Positions 40,551 through 50,549 of a stretch of 64,000 nucleotides of DNA are shown here, in pieces. Within the stretch, counting starts at the first letter, position 1; every line of letters begins with the position of its first letter. This DNA comes from Pristionchus mayeri. Its lineage: Eukaryota; Nematoda; Chromadorea; Rhabditida; Neodiplogasteridae. The position numbers were made by a program, and so were the translations under genes. The notes below the pieces were generated by a model. That model ran no database searches, was not told where the DNA came from, and saw nothing but the letters and a program-made list of their open reading frames with translations. The stretch lies in contig BTRK01000005.1 in the NCBI GenBank assembly GCA_036245805.1, positions 44,875,216 through 44,939,215 on the forward strand, given 5' to 3'.

Positions 40551-41827
40551 TTAGATCCGATCGATTAGATCGATGAGGAAGTCGATCGATAGATCGACTT
40601 CCTCGTATGTCTTCTTCAATTCATCTCGCTCCTTCTCTAGTGCATTTCCTCTGTCCTTTTCAGAATTCAATTCCTTCTTTAGATCCCTGATTCGTGTCAT
40701 AAGGCGGTCGAAGGTTTCCTTAGAGCAACCCTGCAGTCAAAACATAAAACCTCATTCGAAAACCTGTCATTTGAATTGATGAAGGAATGTGTCAAACACG
40801 GAATGCATCACTGGTATCAACCTGGTTAATGCTTCCCTCCTGTTTCGTTACTTCTTGTCCAGAATTCCCTTCGTCCTCATCACTCGATCCAATTCCGAGC
40901 TGCTTCTCGATTACTCGGAGTCTCTGCAATCGAGATGCGTGTACAGCAGTATTCATGCTAGCAGTGAACGGATTAAACACTTTTACCTTCGCCGTTTTTT
41001 CCTCTAAATCTATTCGGATCTTCCTTTCCTCGTACATCTCATCGGCCAGTTTGTTGTATCGACGTGACCTTTTCTCCCTGCGAACGATCACTTAGTAGAT
41101 TGTTGTTTTGGTATTTTCGATTTAAAAATTCAGAAAATTCTCCTAAGCTTTCACCTCTTCCGTTGTGCATTCATCTCCTTGACGAATGCATTCGATGTCA
41201 CTAGTGGATCGTCTCTTGGGCTGCAACCCAAGCCCTCTATGCGAAAGCTGCCTTGGGATGGTTCATCGAAACGACTTCTTCGCTCCGTTGCACTCGATTT
41301 CTGCGACATATTTGTTTCGAACATATTACCTCTTTGCGAGACACGCTTTTCAATGAAGAACATGCAAATTACAATTGGTTTCTTACCACAATGCCGGCAG
41401 TACCCAAGCCTTCCGTGAAGGGTGAACTTGCAAAGGGAATCGAAGGAGAAACCTTTGTGAAGGTGGAGTGGTCCATCGTACTGCTCGGATACGGCTGAAA
41501 ATTGTTCACGCACTTCTCAGAATTGGTCAATTTTCTTTCCAAAAAGCGCTATTGGTTGCTTGTAAGGTATTTGCGCTAATCGATCATTCGATCATTTGAT
41601 GAGGCAAACTGTTTTCTTTGACAGAATAACAACAAATTTCCTGAATAGTAACTGCTATCAGTGCACGATATGAAGGGAAGGCATACTTTCAGTCGTTTAT
41701 GCGACTTGGAAATGTCCTTATCGTCTTTCTCAGAATCAGAAGACGACGACGACGACGATGAGCGAGTTACGTATCTTATTTTGGTTCTATAACCTGGACG
41801 GTGCCGGAAATTACGCATTTCCCGGTC
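40551..41827 (-). CDS. Coiled-coil protein gene A, six exons
   Basis: Exons (minus strand) at about 41827-41687, 41494-41387, 41300-41155, 41077-40987, 40923-40822 and 40730-40551. All junctions agree in phase and have standard splice sites; the model gives about 255 residues to the stop. The order is a Ser8 tract with acidic/basic tail, a Ser/Thr/Pro-rich segment, a basic helix (SRRYNKLADEMYEERKIRID), an acidic linker (GIGSSDEDEGNSG) and a long coiled coil (DRLMTRIRDLKKELNSEKDR). The first exon opens with an acceptor, so a 5' exon may be missing, or its Met at codon 4 is the start after leader splicing. I do not recognise the family. An exact copy lies at 60515-61791. Confidence 0.65.
40575..40604. 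repeat. Perfect 13-bp-stem hairpin at coding end
   Basis: GAGGAAGTCGATC, loop GATA, then the exact inverse. It encodes the EEVDLSIDFL end of coiled-coil gene A and is preceded by GATCGATTAG-type short repeats. It is conserved at 46634-46663 in the diverged copy, where flanking bases differ. Confidence 0.8.
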
Positions 41828-41883
41828 CTGAAAACAATCTAGTTAATATAGATTCTGCGAATAAAACGAAGGTGTGAAAGACG

Positions 41884-42088
41884 AATGAGACTAGGCAACG
41901 AAAAGGTTTTCGAAAATCGACGATTTTCTCACGCGCTCATGGATGGCAAACAGTGATAAGCGGAGAGATCAACACCGATGAGCGATGGGGTCTGAGTCCA
42001 AGTGATACCACAGTCAAAGAATCTGCGCAGTTTGAGCACAAAGAGCTTGCCAGCGAACGATTAGGGAAGGATTTCTCCATCCTGTGAT
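41884..42088 (+). CDS. Weak ORF beside the foldback
   Basis: An open + strand frame ending TGA at 42086-42088 reads a polar, helical peptide (WGLSPSDTTVKESAQFEHKE). A possible acceptor (GGCAAACAG) lies inside it. It could be a terminal exon; nothing is recognised. Confidence 0.2.
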
Positions 42089-42289
42089 CACGCTCCTTGG
42101 AGAAAACACTACCAGTGACGAAATAAGCGCACTAGGACGGGAAAACAGTGTTTCGCCACTACCCATTCCCTATCAGATGATATTGATCACAGTGTTTGAT
42201 ATATTCCAATCAATGTTTTTGCACAGTATCATGCGAAGAGATCAGATCCTAATTGATTGCAGAAGAATCACATGGGATCGGTTAATTAA

Positions 42290-44172
42290 GAGACATTCCA
42301 CGAGAAAACGCACCTTTTGGGAGGGGTCGACGGATGACTTTTTTGCAACCCCCCTCAATATTTCGATGGTGAAGTTCCCATTCCGAGTGCTGATATTTGG
42401 CCCAATATGAAGGGCTCTGGTGCACTTTCCGAAAAATGCCACAGATGGCCCAAAAAAAATCGAAAATTTCAAATTTTTGAAAAGTACGATAATATAGGTT
42501 TTTTAGGTCTATTTTTTGATAAAAATAACGAAAAACTTACTTTGAAAGCGAAACGATGCTGATAAAGTGTTGAAAACGCCGATTTTCGACGATTTTTGGC
42601 CGTCCTGAAAAGTTTATAATGCACATTGCAAAAACTAACTTTATTTTCGGATTCTACGTGAAAAACTACGTATAATATAAAAATTTGACAAAAATTCAGG
42701 GGTGTGCTCGGAAGTTATAGTTTCCAGAACATGGCGACTCTAGAGCAACCTCTCAAAGAAAAACCATCACACTTTCTCCAAATCATGCCGAATGGTCTCT
42801 TTTGAACATCGAAGCTTATTTATATATCAAATCAAACAATTTCAGATCATGATCAGGCAATTTGAAGTCTTAATCTTGAAATTTGCACTTTTGGAAATTC
42901 GAAATTTCTAAGATTTCCCAAATATCGATATTTTTTCGTCATAATTAGGTTTTCAATCGTCGGAAACGCCTCATATTACGTATTATGTATTTCTTATGCA
43001 TATTCACATCGTTTTTGTACATATACCGCTCAAGTGAACACTCTCATGATTTGAAAACTCGAGAAAATGCGATATTTTTCAAAATTTTCGAAATTTTGCG
43101 ATTTTGGTGCACTCTGAGATTGCTATTTGAAGTTCAACAACGTCATTTTTCGCTCAGAATTACTATATCCAACGCATATAATCATTTCCGATTGGTTTGG
43201 AAGCCATCTGGCGAAATTTAGTTTTTCGAAAATTTCGATCCATTTTGAAAATAATGAAAAAATATTTTTCGCCAGATGGCTTCCAAACCAATCGGAAATG
43301 ATTATATACGTTGGATATAGTAACTCTTAACGAAAAATGACGTTGTTGAACTTCATATAGCAATACCAAAATCGCAAAATTTCGAATATTTTGAAAAATA
43401 TCGCATTTTCTCGAGTTTTCAAATCATGAGAGTGCCCAATTGAGCGGTATATGTACAAAAACGATGTGAATATGCATAAGAAATACATAATACGTAATAT
43501 GAGGCGTTTCCGACGATTGAAAACCTAATTATGACGAAAAAATATCGATATTTGGGAAATCAGAGAAATTTCGAATTTCCAAAAGTGCAAATTTCAAGAT
43601 TAAGACTTCAAATTACCTGATCATGATCTCAAATTGTTTGATTCGATATATAAATAAGTTTCGATGTTCAAAAGAGACCATTCGGAATGATATGGAGAAA
43701 GTGTGATGGTTTTTCTCTGAGAGGTTGCTCTAGAGTTGCCATGTTCTGGAAACTATAACTTCCGAGCGCACCCCTGAATTTTTGTGAAATGTTTATATTA
43801 TACGTAGTTTTTCACGTAGAATCCGAAAATAAAGTTAGTTTTTGCAAAGTGCATTATAAACTTTTCAGGACGGCCAAAAATCGTCGAAAATTGGCGTTTT
43901 CAACACTTTATCAGCATCATATCGCTTTCAAAGTAAGTTTTTCGTTATTTTTATCAAAAAATAGACCTAACAAACCTATATTATCGTACTTTTCAAAAAT
44001 TTGAAATTTTCGATTTTTTTTGGGCCATGTGTGGCATTTTTCGGAAAGTGCACCAGAGCCCTTCATATTGGGCCAAATATCTGCACTCGGTATGGGAACT
44101 TCACCAGCGAAATATTAAGGGGGTTGCAAAAAAGTCATCCGGGAGTTGGTACGTTTTCTCGTGGAATGTCTC
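42290..44172. mobile_element. 1.88-kb foldback element
   Basis: The ends GAGACATTCCACGAGAAAAC (left) and its inverse (right) enclose an almost perfect palindrome with its centre near 43231 and no coding capacity. The ends may extend four bases further on each side (TTRA). No target duplication was recognised. The frames inside are mirror images of one another. Confidence 0.85.
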
Positions 44173-44610
44173 TCAACACGAACGATAAATTACATCGGCA
44201 AGTGAGAATGACTCCCAGAATCTCAAACGCGACGCGAACGCGGAGAATACGGAGATCGCGGAGATCAAACGAGGAGAATACCATCGCAAATCAGCACGAT
44301 TTCTCTCACACTTCTCTTGATTAGAAAAGTGTCCCTTTTTGTCTTTTTGCGAAAGAGGAGAAGAATACATGGGATTGTGCAAAAAATAGGCAAACACGTT
44401 AAAACTAAACGGGAAAATGTTGACTACAGTTCGTATTTGCTCGTGTGGTAATACAAACACCCAGTCGATATAGAACTCGATGCCTTAGAGTGAAAACAAT
44501 GAACTGTCCCAGACTGATTTATCAACTTTATGTGGACTATGACGATATCTGATAGGAAAAAAATGATCTAGATGTATCCGGAATTCTCCTCATAAAGAGT
44601 GATCTTTGAT
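44173..44610. other. No firmly supported gene
   Basis: A + strand stretch at about 44195-44320 reads a polar helical peptide in one frame (NAENTEIAEIKRGEYHRKSA) and may be an orphan exon. The rest is unassigned. Confidence 0.3.
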
Positions 44611-44690
44611 CTCGGATTACAAACTGCCGTTAGATCGTGCATTAGGAATTCTTTGAATTGCGATAAATAGAGGAATGAAAACAATAAGTC

Positions 44691-44958
44691 CAGCCGATTG
44701 GGTCCACCAGCCGATTGGATCTAACCAGCCGATTGGATCTAACCAGCCGATTGGATCTACCAGCCGATTGGATCACCAGCCGATTGGATCTAACCAGCCG
44801 ATTGGATCTTCGCATTTTACGATTGCACCTCCTTCCCCCCCATTCCCCCCTTCCTATCGTATTCGACCTCAGTGTGAGGAGAGTCAACTCTCTTGTATCA
44901 TAACACATAAGTAATTATTCGTCTTTCGTTGCGCCGCCGAGCGTAGATAAATATAAAT
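44691..44958. mobile_element. 268-bp insertion with 7-bp direct flanks
   Basis: Relative to 39729-39810, this block is extra and is flanked by ATAAGTC on both sides (44684-44690, 44959-44965), as expected of a target duplication. The left half is a minisatellite; the right half is CT-rich. No inverted ends are obvious. Confidence 0.7.
44692..44813. repeat. 18-bp minisatellite
   Basis: About seven units of CAGCCGATTGGATCTAAC with unit-length variants (14-18 bp). The frames across it are by-products. Confidence 0.9.
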
Positions 44959-45599
44959 ATAAGTCACGAATGGTTTGAATAATCAAGTACGACCTGCATT
45001 TGAGAGACAATGTTGTTGTACTTCTCCAAGATTACATCTCTCTCCCTTTTGACATCGGCATTTTACCTCTCCAGATCGGCGTATTTCTTCCTCACTTCAG
45101 AAAATTCCAATTCGAGTTTTTCGCTGTTGCTAATCTCCGACGTTTTCTGCATTTTTCAATCATGGGATGTCGAAATTTGACTAACCATAGCAAGAACCAG
45201 TTCTTACATTCTTTGATTCGGAATCCGCCACTCCATTTGCAATAGGAGGAGTATTTCCAGTGTAGGTAAGTTGCTGTTTGAGGGCCTTCAGTCTCTTAAC
45301 GAATTTGAATTCAAAGTTCTAAATTGGCCTTACGCATACCATATTCATTGCTCTAATCCGTGGTATGCATTTATAATCCTGATTGCAAGCATGGTCCTGA
45401 GGGTGAGAAGCCTCCTTTTCACACTCTAGAACGGGAACTGTTTCCATAAGCACCTACAAATTTTGAGAATTATAACCGAAACGAGGGAATGGATATAAAA
45501 CGAGAACCAACAATGAGTCATCGTTTTTTGTTTGGTAATAAGACGTGGAATCGATATTGCACACGAGTCATTAATCAAGCAAACACTTTCCGTGTCCTA

Positions 45600-46502
45600 T
45601 TAGGCTGTTGCAAAAGTCTTGTGGTTTTTTGTGTCCATACTTTGAACGATCATAACTCGCGTGTCTCAATCTCAATGACCAACAAACATAGTATTATTTA
45701 GGGGTATGCTTGAACTTTGTTCACACATATTTCAATCAAACCGATCTTGCAACCAACGCAAGTAATTATGATTAACCCAATTGCAAAAAATGCACAAAAT
45801 TTAGCTGTAATCTAGATATTTGAAGGGGAAAATCATGAAATATCTTGATAATGTTAGATGAGAAGTATCATTGATGTTCTTTCAAAAAATAGGTTAGACC
45901 TATCATGGGATTGGGCTTGAACCAAATTACATGACAACAAAAATATGAGCAGACCCCGGCTACATATGACTTGTACCTGATTTTCTGAATGGAAGACCAA
46001 GCATACAAGCTCCGTAATGTGTGCGCTGTATCCACCCACGAAGAGGCTATATTCTCATAAAAAATATTGGGGCCTGCTTCTTCTCCCTTTCAGAAACTTT
46101 GAATTTCTTATTTTTCAGAAATATAAAAATCAACACAGAAATGCAACAATGTAGTCATTTGCAGATCAACACATTCCTCGAAAATATGTAACTTCCAGCA
46201 TCCATGAGAAAAAGTATTTATAGGGTAAAGATGGGAGCTTCATATAACCACCAGGAATTGAGTGTTCATGCTTCAGAGGAAACAGAATATTGAGAAATGT
46301 GTCGTTTTCGATGGATGAATTTTAGTAATTTTAAGTGTATCCTGTTCTCGCCTCTCCGATTAGGCAATGCTGATAGGGTGCGCTTATGAAAGAGTATGCA
46401 AGGCCTCATTGGTAATCAATATCCCGAAGTTCATCGATCAATCCAACAGGAAGATGCAAGGCAAAAATATCAAAATTCCATGGGACTTTTGCAACAACCT
46501 AA
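45600..46502. mobile_element. 903-bp mariner-type element without transposase
   Basis: The ends TTAGGCTGTTGCAAAAGTC and GACTTTTGCAACAACCTAA are inverted repeats, flanked by TA at 45598-45599 and 46503-46504. The related copy at 40444 has a single TA with no insertion. No long ORF remains, so it depends on a transposase from elsewhere. Confidence 0.9.
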
Positions 46503-47012
46503 TAGATATTTGTTAATATTGCGAAGTTGACGATTTCTGTTGAAGGCATTGTAAATCACTTTATTCGATATTCACAACTTCATAGGGGCTCTCCGATCGA
46601 TTAGCTCGATTAGATCCGATCGATTAGATCGATGAGGAAGTCGATCGATAGATCGACTTCCTCATATTTCTTCTTCAATTCATCTCTCTCCTTTTCGAGT
46701 GCATTTCCTCTGTCCTTCTCTGATGCCAATTCCTTTTTTAGCTCCATGATTCGTGTCATAAGACGGTCGAAGGTTTCCTTGGAGCAACCCTGCAGTCAAA
46801 ACATGAAAACTTCATTGGAAATCCTGTCCTTGAGATGAAATCCTTGAGATGCTGAACTACAAATGAGTGAAGCAAACACGGAACTGGTATTGACCTGGTT
46901 ACTGTTTCCCTCCTGTTTACTGTCTTCGTGGTGGTGTAGTGGGAAATGCCGATTTTCGAAAAGGCGATGGTTCCTAATTACGTGGTGTTACAGCACCCCA
47001 GCTGAGCGGGCG

Positions 47013-48662
47013 ATGGGAAAGAGCAGTTCTGCTAGATCTTCAAGCACGCTGCGAGCGGAGAGAGGAGCGGACGCCTTTAGGAGGAGTGTCACGGTGGGTA
47101 TCGATATTATTTCAGTAGAAAAAATCCATAGTTAGCACAACAAGATTTTGGATGGAAAAATCAATAAAATTTGTTTTTAATGTAAATTCGCAGAACAACG
47201 ATTCGCACAGCACGTTCATGAGAAGGAGCGCTGCGTTCGTGGTCGCAGAACAGGTAGTTCAATGGTGTCAGCTTTAGGATTCGTCGTCCTATCAAAAATC
47301 TACAAGGCGACGTTTCCCAAGCACACCACCGTTTCCAGCCTGTCTCAACGGCGGAATCGGAGGCATTCGCACAGGAAGTGCAGACGAGGAATGACAAGGA
47401 TGAGAAGTTGGTGCCCAATCTGTGCCGAGTCTTCAGAGAGGGAGGATGGCAGGTGAGGAAATATCCAAAATGAAGTGTGTGCAATAAGACGCCGGGGGTC
47501 TTCAGGAAGACGAAAACTGACTAGAACTCATTTCACGATATTCCCTTCATTCCCATGAATGGATCTAAATCGGATTCTCTTGCGAGAGGAGTGATACCCC
47601 CTCAAGCATTAGAAAACCCTCGATGGAGATGGAAAATAAATAGAAATAATTTACAATCAGACGGAATTCACAATGAATGCATGCTTTAAATTCCAGTTGC
47701 TCTTGGCAGTGGTGGTCGCTGCGATTCGAGGAGTGGAGTTGCCGGGAATCACGATGGCCTTCGGACTCATATTTCAGGGTCAGAGACTAATTATCGGTTT
47801 TCCATACTTGTGTTGTTCAGCACAGAAAGATACGCTTGTCTCGAGCTGGTTTCGCAAGAAATGTAAATTGAAGAACATAGCGCGATATAGTCTCTTGCAG
47901 CCTTCAACTTCATGCCTTCCGACCCTTGGCGGATGCAGCACGAATTGGTCATCTGCCTGATCATCTTCTCCTGCATTGGATTCATCACCTTCAGCTTCCA
48001 GTTCTGCGCTGTTAGTTTACATTGATATTTTTATTTAATTAACAACTTTACTAATTACCGACAGTATAACAAGGACTATATAGTATTGTCATCCAAGGAA
48101 GAAAATAATGTTGATTTTGACAGAGTTTGCTCTTCGGGCACGCTTCCGAACGAGTGACCCTCGACTTCCGAATCCGCTCGCTCAACGCCATTCTGCATCA
48201 GGTTCCTTTTTTTTAAGTTCCTCATTTTTTTTGTTTTTTTGATATTTTCAAAATTCTGTCAGTTGTGTAGGCTGTTGTTGTTCTTTTTCTTGTTGTTTTT
48301 GTTTCGGTGGACATTATTTGATTCCAGGATGCAGCTTACTTCGACAATCCTCGCCACGCGCCTGGAAAGCTCATCACCCGACTCGCTACTGATGCACCGA
48401 ATGTGAAGGCCGTGCGTTCGATTTTATAATTTTTCTTTATTTCTCTCCTCTTTCGCTTTAGCTTCCAATTTAACTTCCTCAATTAGTGTTGATACCTTGG
48501 TTTGTCCTCATTCTCTCTATGTTTCCCTGGGGAAGGCTGATAAATGCAGGTGATGGATGCTCGAATGATGTCGGTGATCTACAACATGACTGCGTGGGTG
48601 CTCTGCGTCGTCATTGCACTTGTGCACGCATGGCCAGTGGGAGTGCTCGGAATGGCCATGAG
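47013..48662 (+). CDS. ABCB (P-glycoprotein) transporter gene, middle exons only
   Basis: Eight exons at about 47013-47093, 47194-47253, 47339-47452, 47697-47778, 47901-48010, 48124-48201, 48328-48411 and 48550-48662. All have standard splice sites and agree in phase. The first three encode the linker after the first nucleotide-binding domain. The fourth gives a helix with the [17 protein letters not shown] signature of the second membrane domain. The next ones carry FITFSFQFC, then the cytoplasmic loop ([46 protein letters not shown]) and the next helices. These ATP-driven exporters move hydrophobic compounds out of cells. No lesion is seen in these exons, but both halves of the ATPase machinery are missing. 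To the left lies old duplicated sequence and to the right the new duplication at 48763. Confidence 0.85.
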
Positions 48663-48762
48663 GTGAGTACATGCATACAATGGAAGGGACAATGTGTATC
48701 TTCAAAATTCTGGAAGCAGCTATAGTACTATCGTTGAATCATCTTTCGGAGAAATATTATGA
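48663..48762. other. Intron remnant of the ABCB gene up to the breakpoint
   Basis: Sequence after the donor of the last ABCB exon runs 100 bp and then changes to Maverick sequence at 48763. Confidence 0.7.
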
Positions 48763-48875
48763 GGGCTTTTGTAGATTCCAAGGTTGCATACCAGTTCATC
48801 CTTGATGGCCGTCGTTAGGTTCGGCATGGCTTCGGGCTTCCTGACTGAATTGGCGATGTCCCCTCGAATTGCTAG

Positions 48876-49067
48876 TCATAGCTTGGCTTGGCATGACTTT
48901 GTTCGCTTCAATGGAATATTCGGAATGGTCTTCTTGTGAACTTGTTCGTGTCGATTACGAGAAAAGGTCGAATAAAATACTCTATTACAAGGGAAACAAT
49001 GCTTTTCCATCATATGTTTGGAAAGCTCAGGATATTGAGAATTACAGATATTACAGAGAAAAGACAT
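48876..49067 (-). pseudogene. Maverick C2H2 gene, damaged copy
   Basis: The copy of 15559-15966 lacks three short pieces. A 12-bp in-frame loss removes four residues between the two fingers, a replacement costing 16 bp net follows, and a 14-bp loss breaks the frame. The remaining frame keeps the first finger and ends early. Confidence 0.85.
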
Positions 49068-49078
49068 GATACAACCGC

Positions 49079-49546
49079 TCAGTGTGAATGTAAATGGGAT
49101 AAATGAAAATAAAACGTTTGCTTTAAATACTTTCTAACATACGTGTCGTTTCGTTTTACACGATGAAAGGTGGAAACGACAGAATGGAATGACCTTTTGC
49201 GAAATAGCATTTCGTTTACCACAAAGACACAGTACGCGCCACAAGTTATCTCCTGAAGTTTCTGATGTTTTTCTCGGTTGAAGTGGCAAAGTTTAAAGCT
49301 TTTGCAAAACTCGAGAATACTTTTTACACGGGGTGGACCTCCGAAGGAGTCAAAGTAATAGCAAACACCGTTTTGGACTACAATGGCTAACCAATGCGTT
49401 CCTTCTTGCTCTGATGAATCCGTGTTTACAAAGAGTCCGAAGTCTTTTTGTTCTAGTTTATCGGTATACGGTAGACAATCGGACGGAAATACGCCCAAAA
49501 AGTTGGGAATATGGGCGAGTAAAGATGTAATTTCGCTAGAATTCAT
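49079..49546 (-). CDS. Maverick adenain-like protease, second copy
   Basis: Protein identical to the copy at 15978-16445, with the same His, Asp, Gln and Cys set. One silent base difference was noticed near 49337. Confidence 0.9.
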   Translation of the reverse strand: MNSSEITSLLAHIPNFLGVFPSDCLPYTDKLEQKDFGLFVNTDSSEQEGTHWLAIVVQNGVCYYFDSFGGPPRVKSILEFCKSFKLCHFNREKHQKLQEITCGAYCVFVVNEMLFRKRSFHSVVSTFHRVKRNDTYVRKYLKQTFYFHLSHLHSH

Positions 49547-49800
49547 CTATTGCGGAATTTACACTTGACGATTCCGTCGACAATAATGTACTCAAGACTA
49601 GGACAATTCTTTTGAATGAATGTAGTTATGTCAGAATTGTAGATGCCTTCGTTTATATCGCAAAGAATCTCGATGAGGCATCCGACAGACATTGGTCCTT
49701 GACGAAGGTAGACGATCAGTTCGATAAGTCGCGCTAGTCCTGGTCCTATGAAGAAAAAATGCGTACAGTAATAGCGCAATATTGGCAAAACTATTAACAA
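49543..49800 (-). CDS. Small ORF with GCLIEIL motif, second copy
   Basis: Same as 16442-16699, including the ATGA overlap with the protease start. Confidence 0.45.
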   Translation of the reverse strand: MLIVLPILRYYCTHFFFIGPGLARLIELIVYLRQGPMSVGCLIEILCDINEGIYNSDITTFIQKNCPSLEYIIVDGIVKCKFRNR

Positions 49801-50068
49801 AAGTTAAAACATTGAAAACAATATTGGAGTTGAATCGTACTGGTAAGTTATCATACGAAGAATACACTATGCCACCCTGCTTGAAGAAGATGACTTTTGT
49901 CAAATTGTCAAACAGATATCCTTGAATATTTTCAAGAAGTCGAACTTGATTTTCCTTATTAAGATGGAAAAGAGTATTATGCTCGAAAAGAAAAGATTCT
50001 TCGTTGTTTATCCACTCTTCACTTGCGAAAGCGAAGAAACAACCAGTTAGTAAAAGAACAAATAACAT
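49631..50068 (-). CDS. Signal-peptide membrane protein, second copy
   Basis: Same protein as at 16530-16967. One base in the flanking overlap region differs (near 49817) without changing this reading noticeably. Confidence 0.55.
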   Translation of the reverse strand: MLFVLLLTGCFFAFASEEWINNEESFLFEHNTLFHLNKENQVRLLENIQGYLFDNLTKVIFFKQGGIVYSSYDNLPVRFNSNIVFNVLTFVNSFANIALLLYAFFLHRTRTSATYRTDRLPSSRTNVCRMPHRDSLRYKRRHLQF

Positions 50069-50070
50069 GA

Positions 50071-50138
50071 CTGATAGACTATTAACTCGTACTAATTTAA
50101 ATAAAGTTCAAGCTAGGATTAGAGATAATCAAACTTAC
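50071..50138 (-). promoter_or_regulatory. 5' leader intron, second copy
   Basis: Same donor and acceptor as 16970-17037. The upstream flank continues without the LINE, so this copy keeps the original promoter side. Confidence 0.5.
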
Positions 50139-50323
50139 CTGTTGGGAAAAAATGCATTGCGAAAGATTATGACTTATATGTTATGCAAAGCGAACACGAT
50201 CGCGAAATAAAAATTTGAGAAATTCGCTAGTTATTGCGAAAAAAAATTGGAAAAGGAAAGAAATATGAGACTTTCATCATTATTGTTTGTGTTTGTCGCG
50301 CGTGCTGTTGTTTTGGTCCCGGT

Positions 50324-50328
50324 ATACT
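50324..50328. other. Empty target site of LINE 2
   Basis: A single ATACT in GGTATACTGTAGC, where the first copy has ATACT, LINE 2, ATACT. Confidence 0.95.
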
Positions 50329-50382
50329 GTAGCAAGGATTACGGTAGGATTACGGTATGTTGATCTTTGATCTTTCGCAATT

Positions 50383-50549
50383 GTGGCAGTTAGTATCTAG
50401 TTATATTATTTGCCATAAATATGGAAATTAGTATCTAGTATGTTAATTGTCATATTTGAGGTAGTTGGCATCTAGTAAGTTAATTGCCCGAAATAAGGCA
50501 ATTGGAATATTGTAGGTCAGTTGCCGGGATTGGGGCTGTTGGTATCTAA
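50383..50549. repeat. Degenerate minisatellite, second copy
   Basis: Same array as 21462-21628. Confidence 0.6.

Larger units (their letters stand above)
44611..46915 (-). pseudogene. Diverged third copy of coiled-coil gene B and the end of gene A
   Basis: It corresponds to 39729-40870 with visible divergence. The gene B exons (about 44963-45145 and 45207-45320) and the last exon of gene A (about 46610-46790, with RIMELKKELASEKDRGNALE) remain readable. Two insertions interrupt it: a 268-bp block with a minisatellite and a 903-bp mariner-type element. Upstream exons of gene A are absent; ABCB sequence starts instead at about 46925. It is older than the main duplication. Confidence 0.7.

Noticed and set aside
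42985..43369. Open frames near the centre of the 1.88-kb foldback
   Set aside because: Frames on the two strands are mirror images of the same palindromic sequence.
44675..44914. Open frames reading NQPIGS-type repeats
   Set aside because: Caused by the 18-bp minisatellite.
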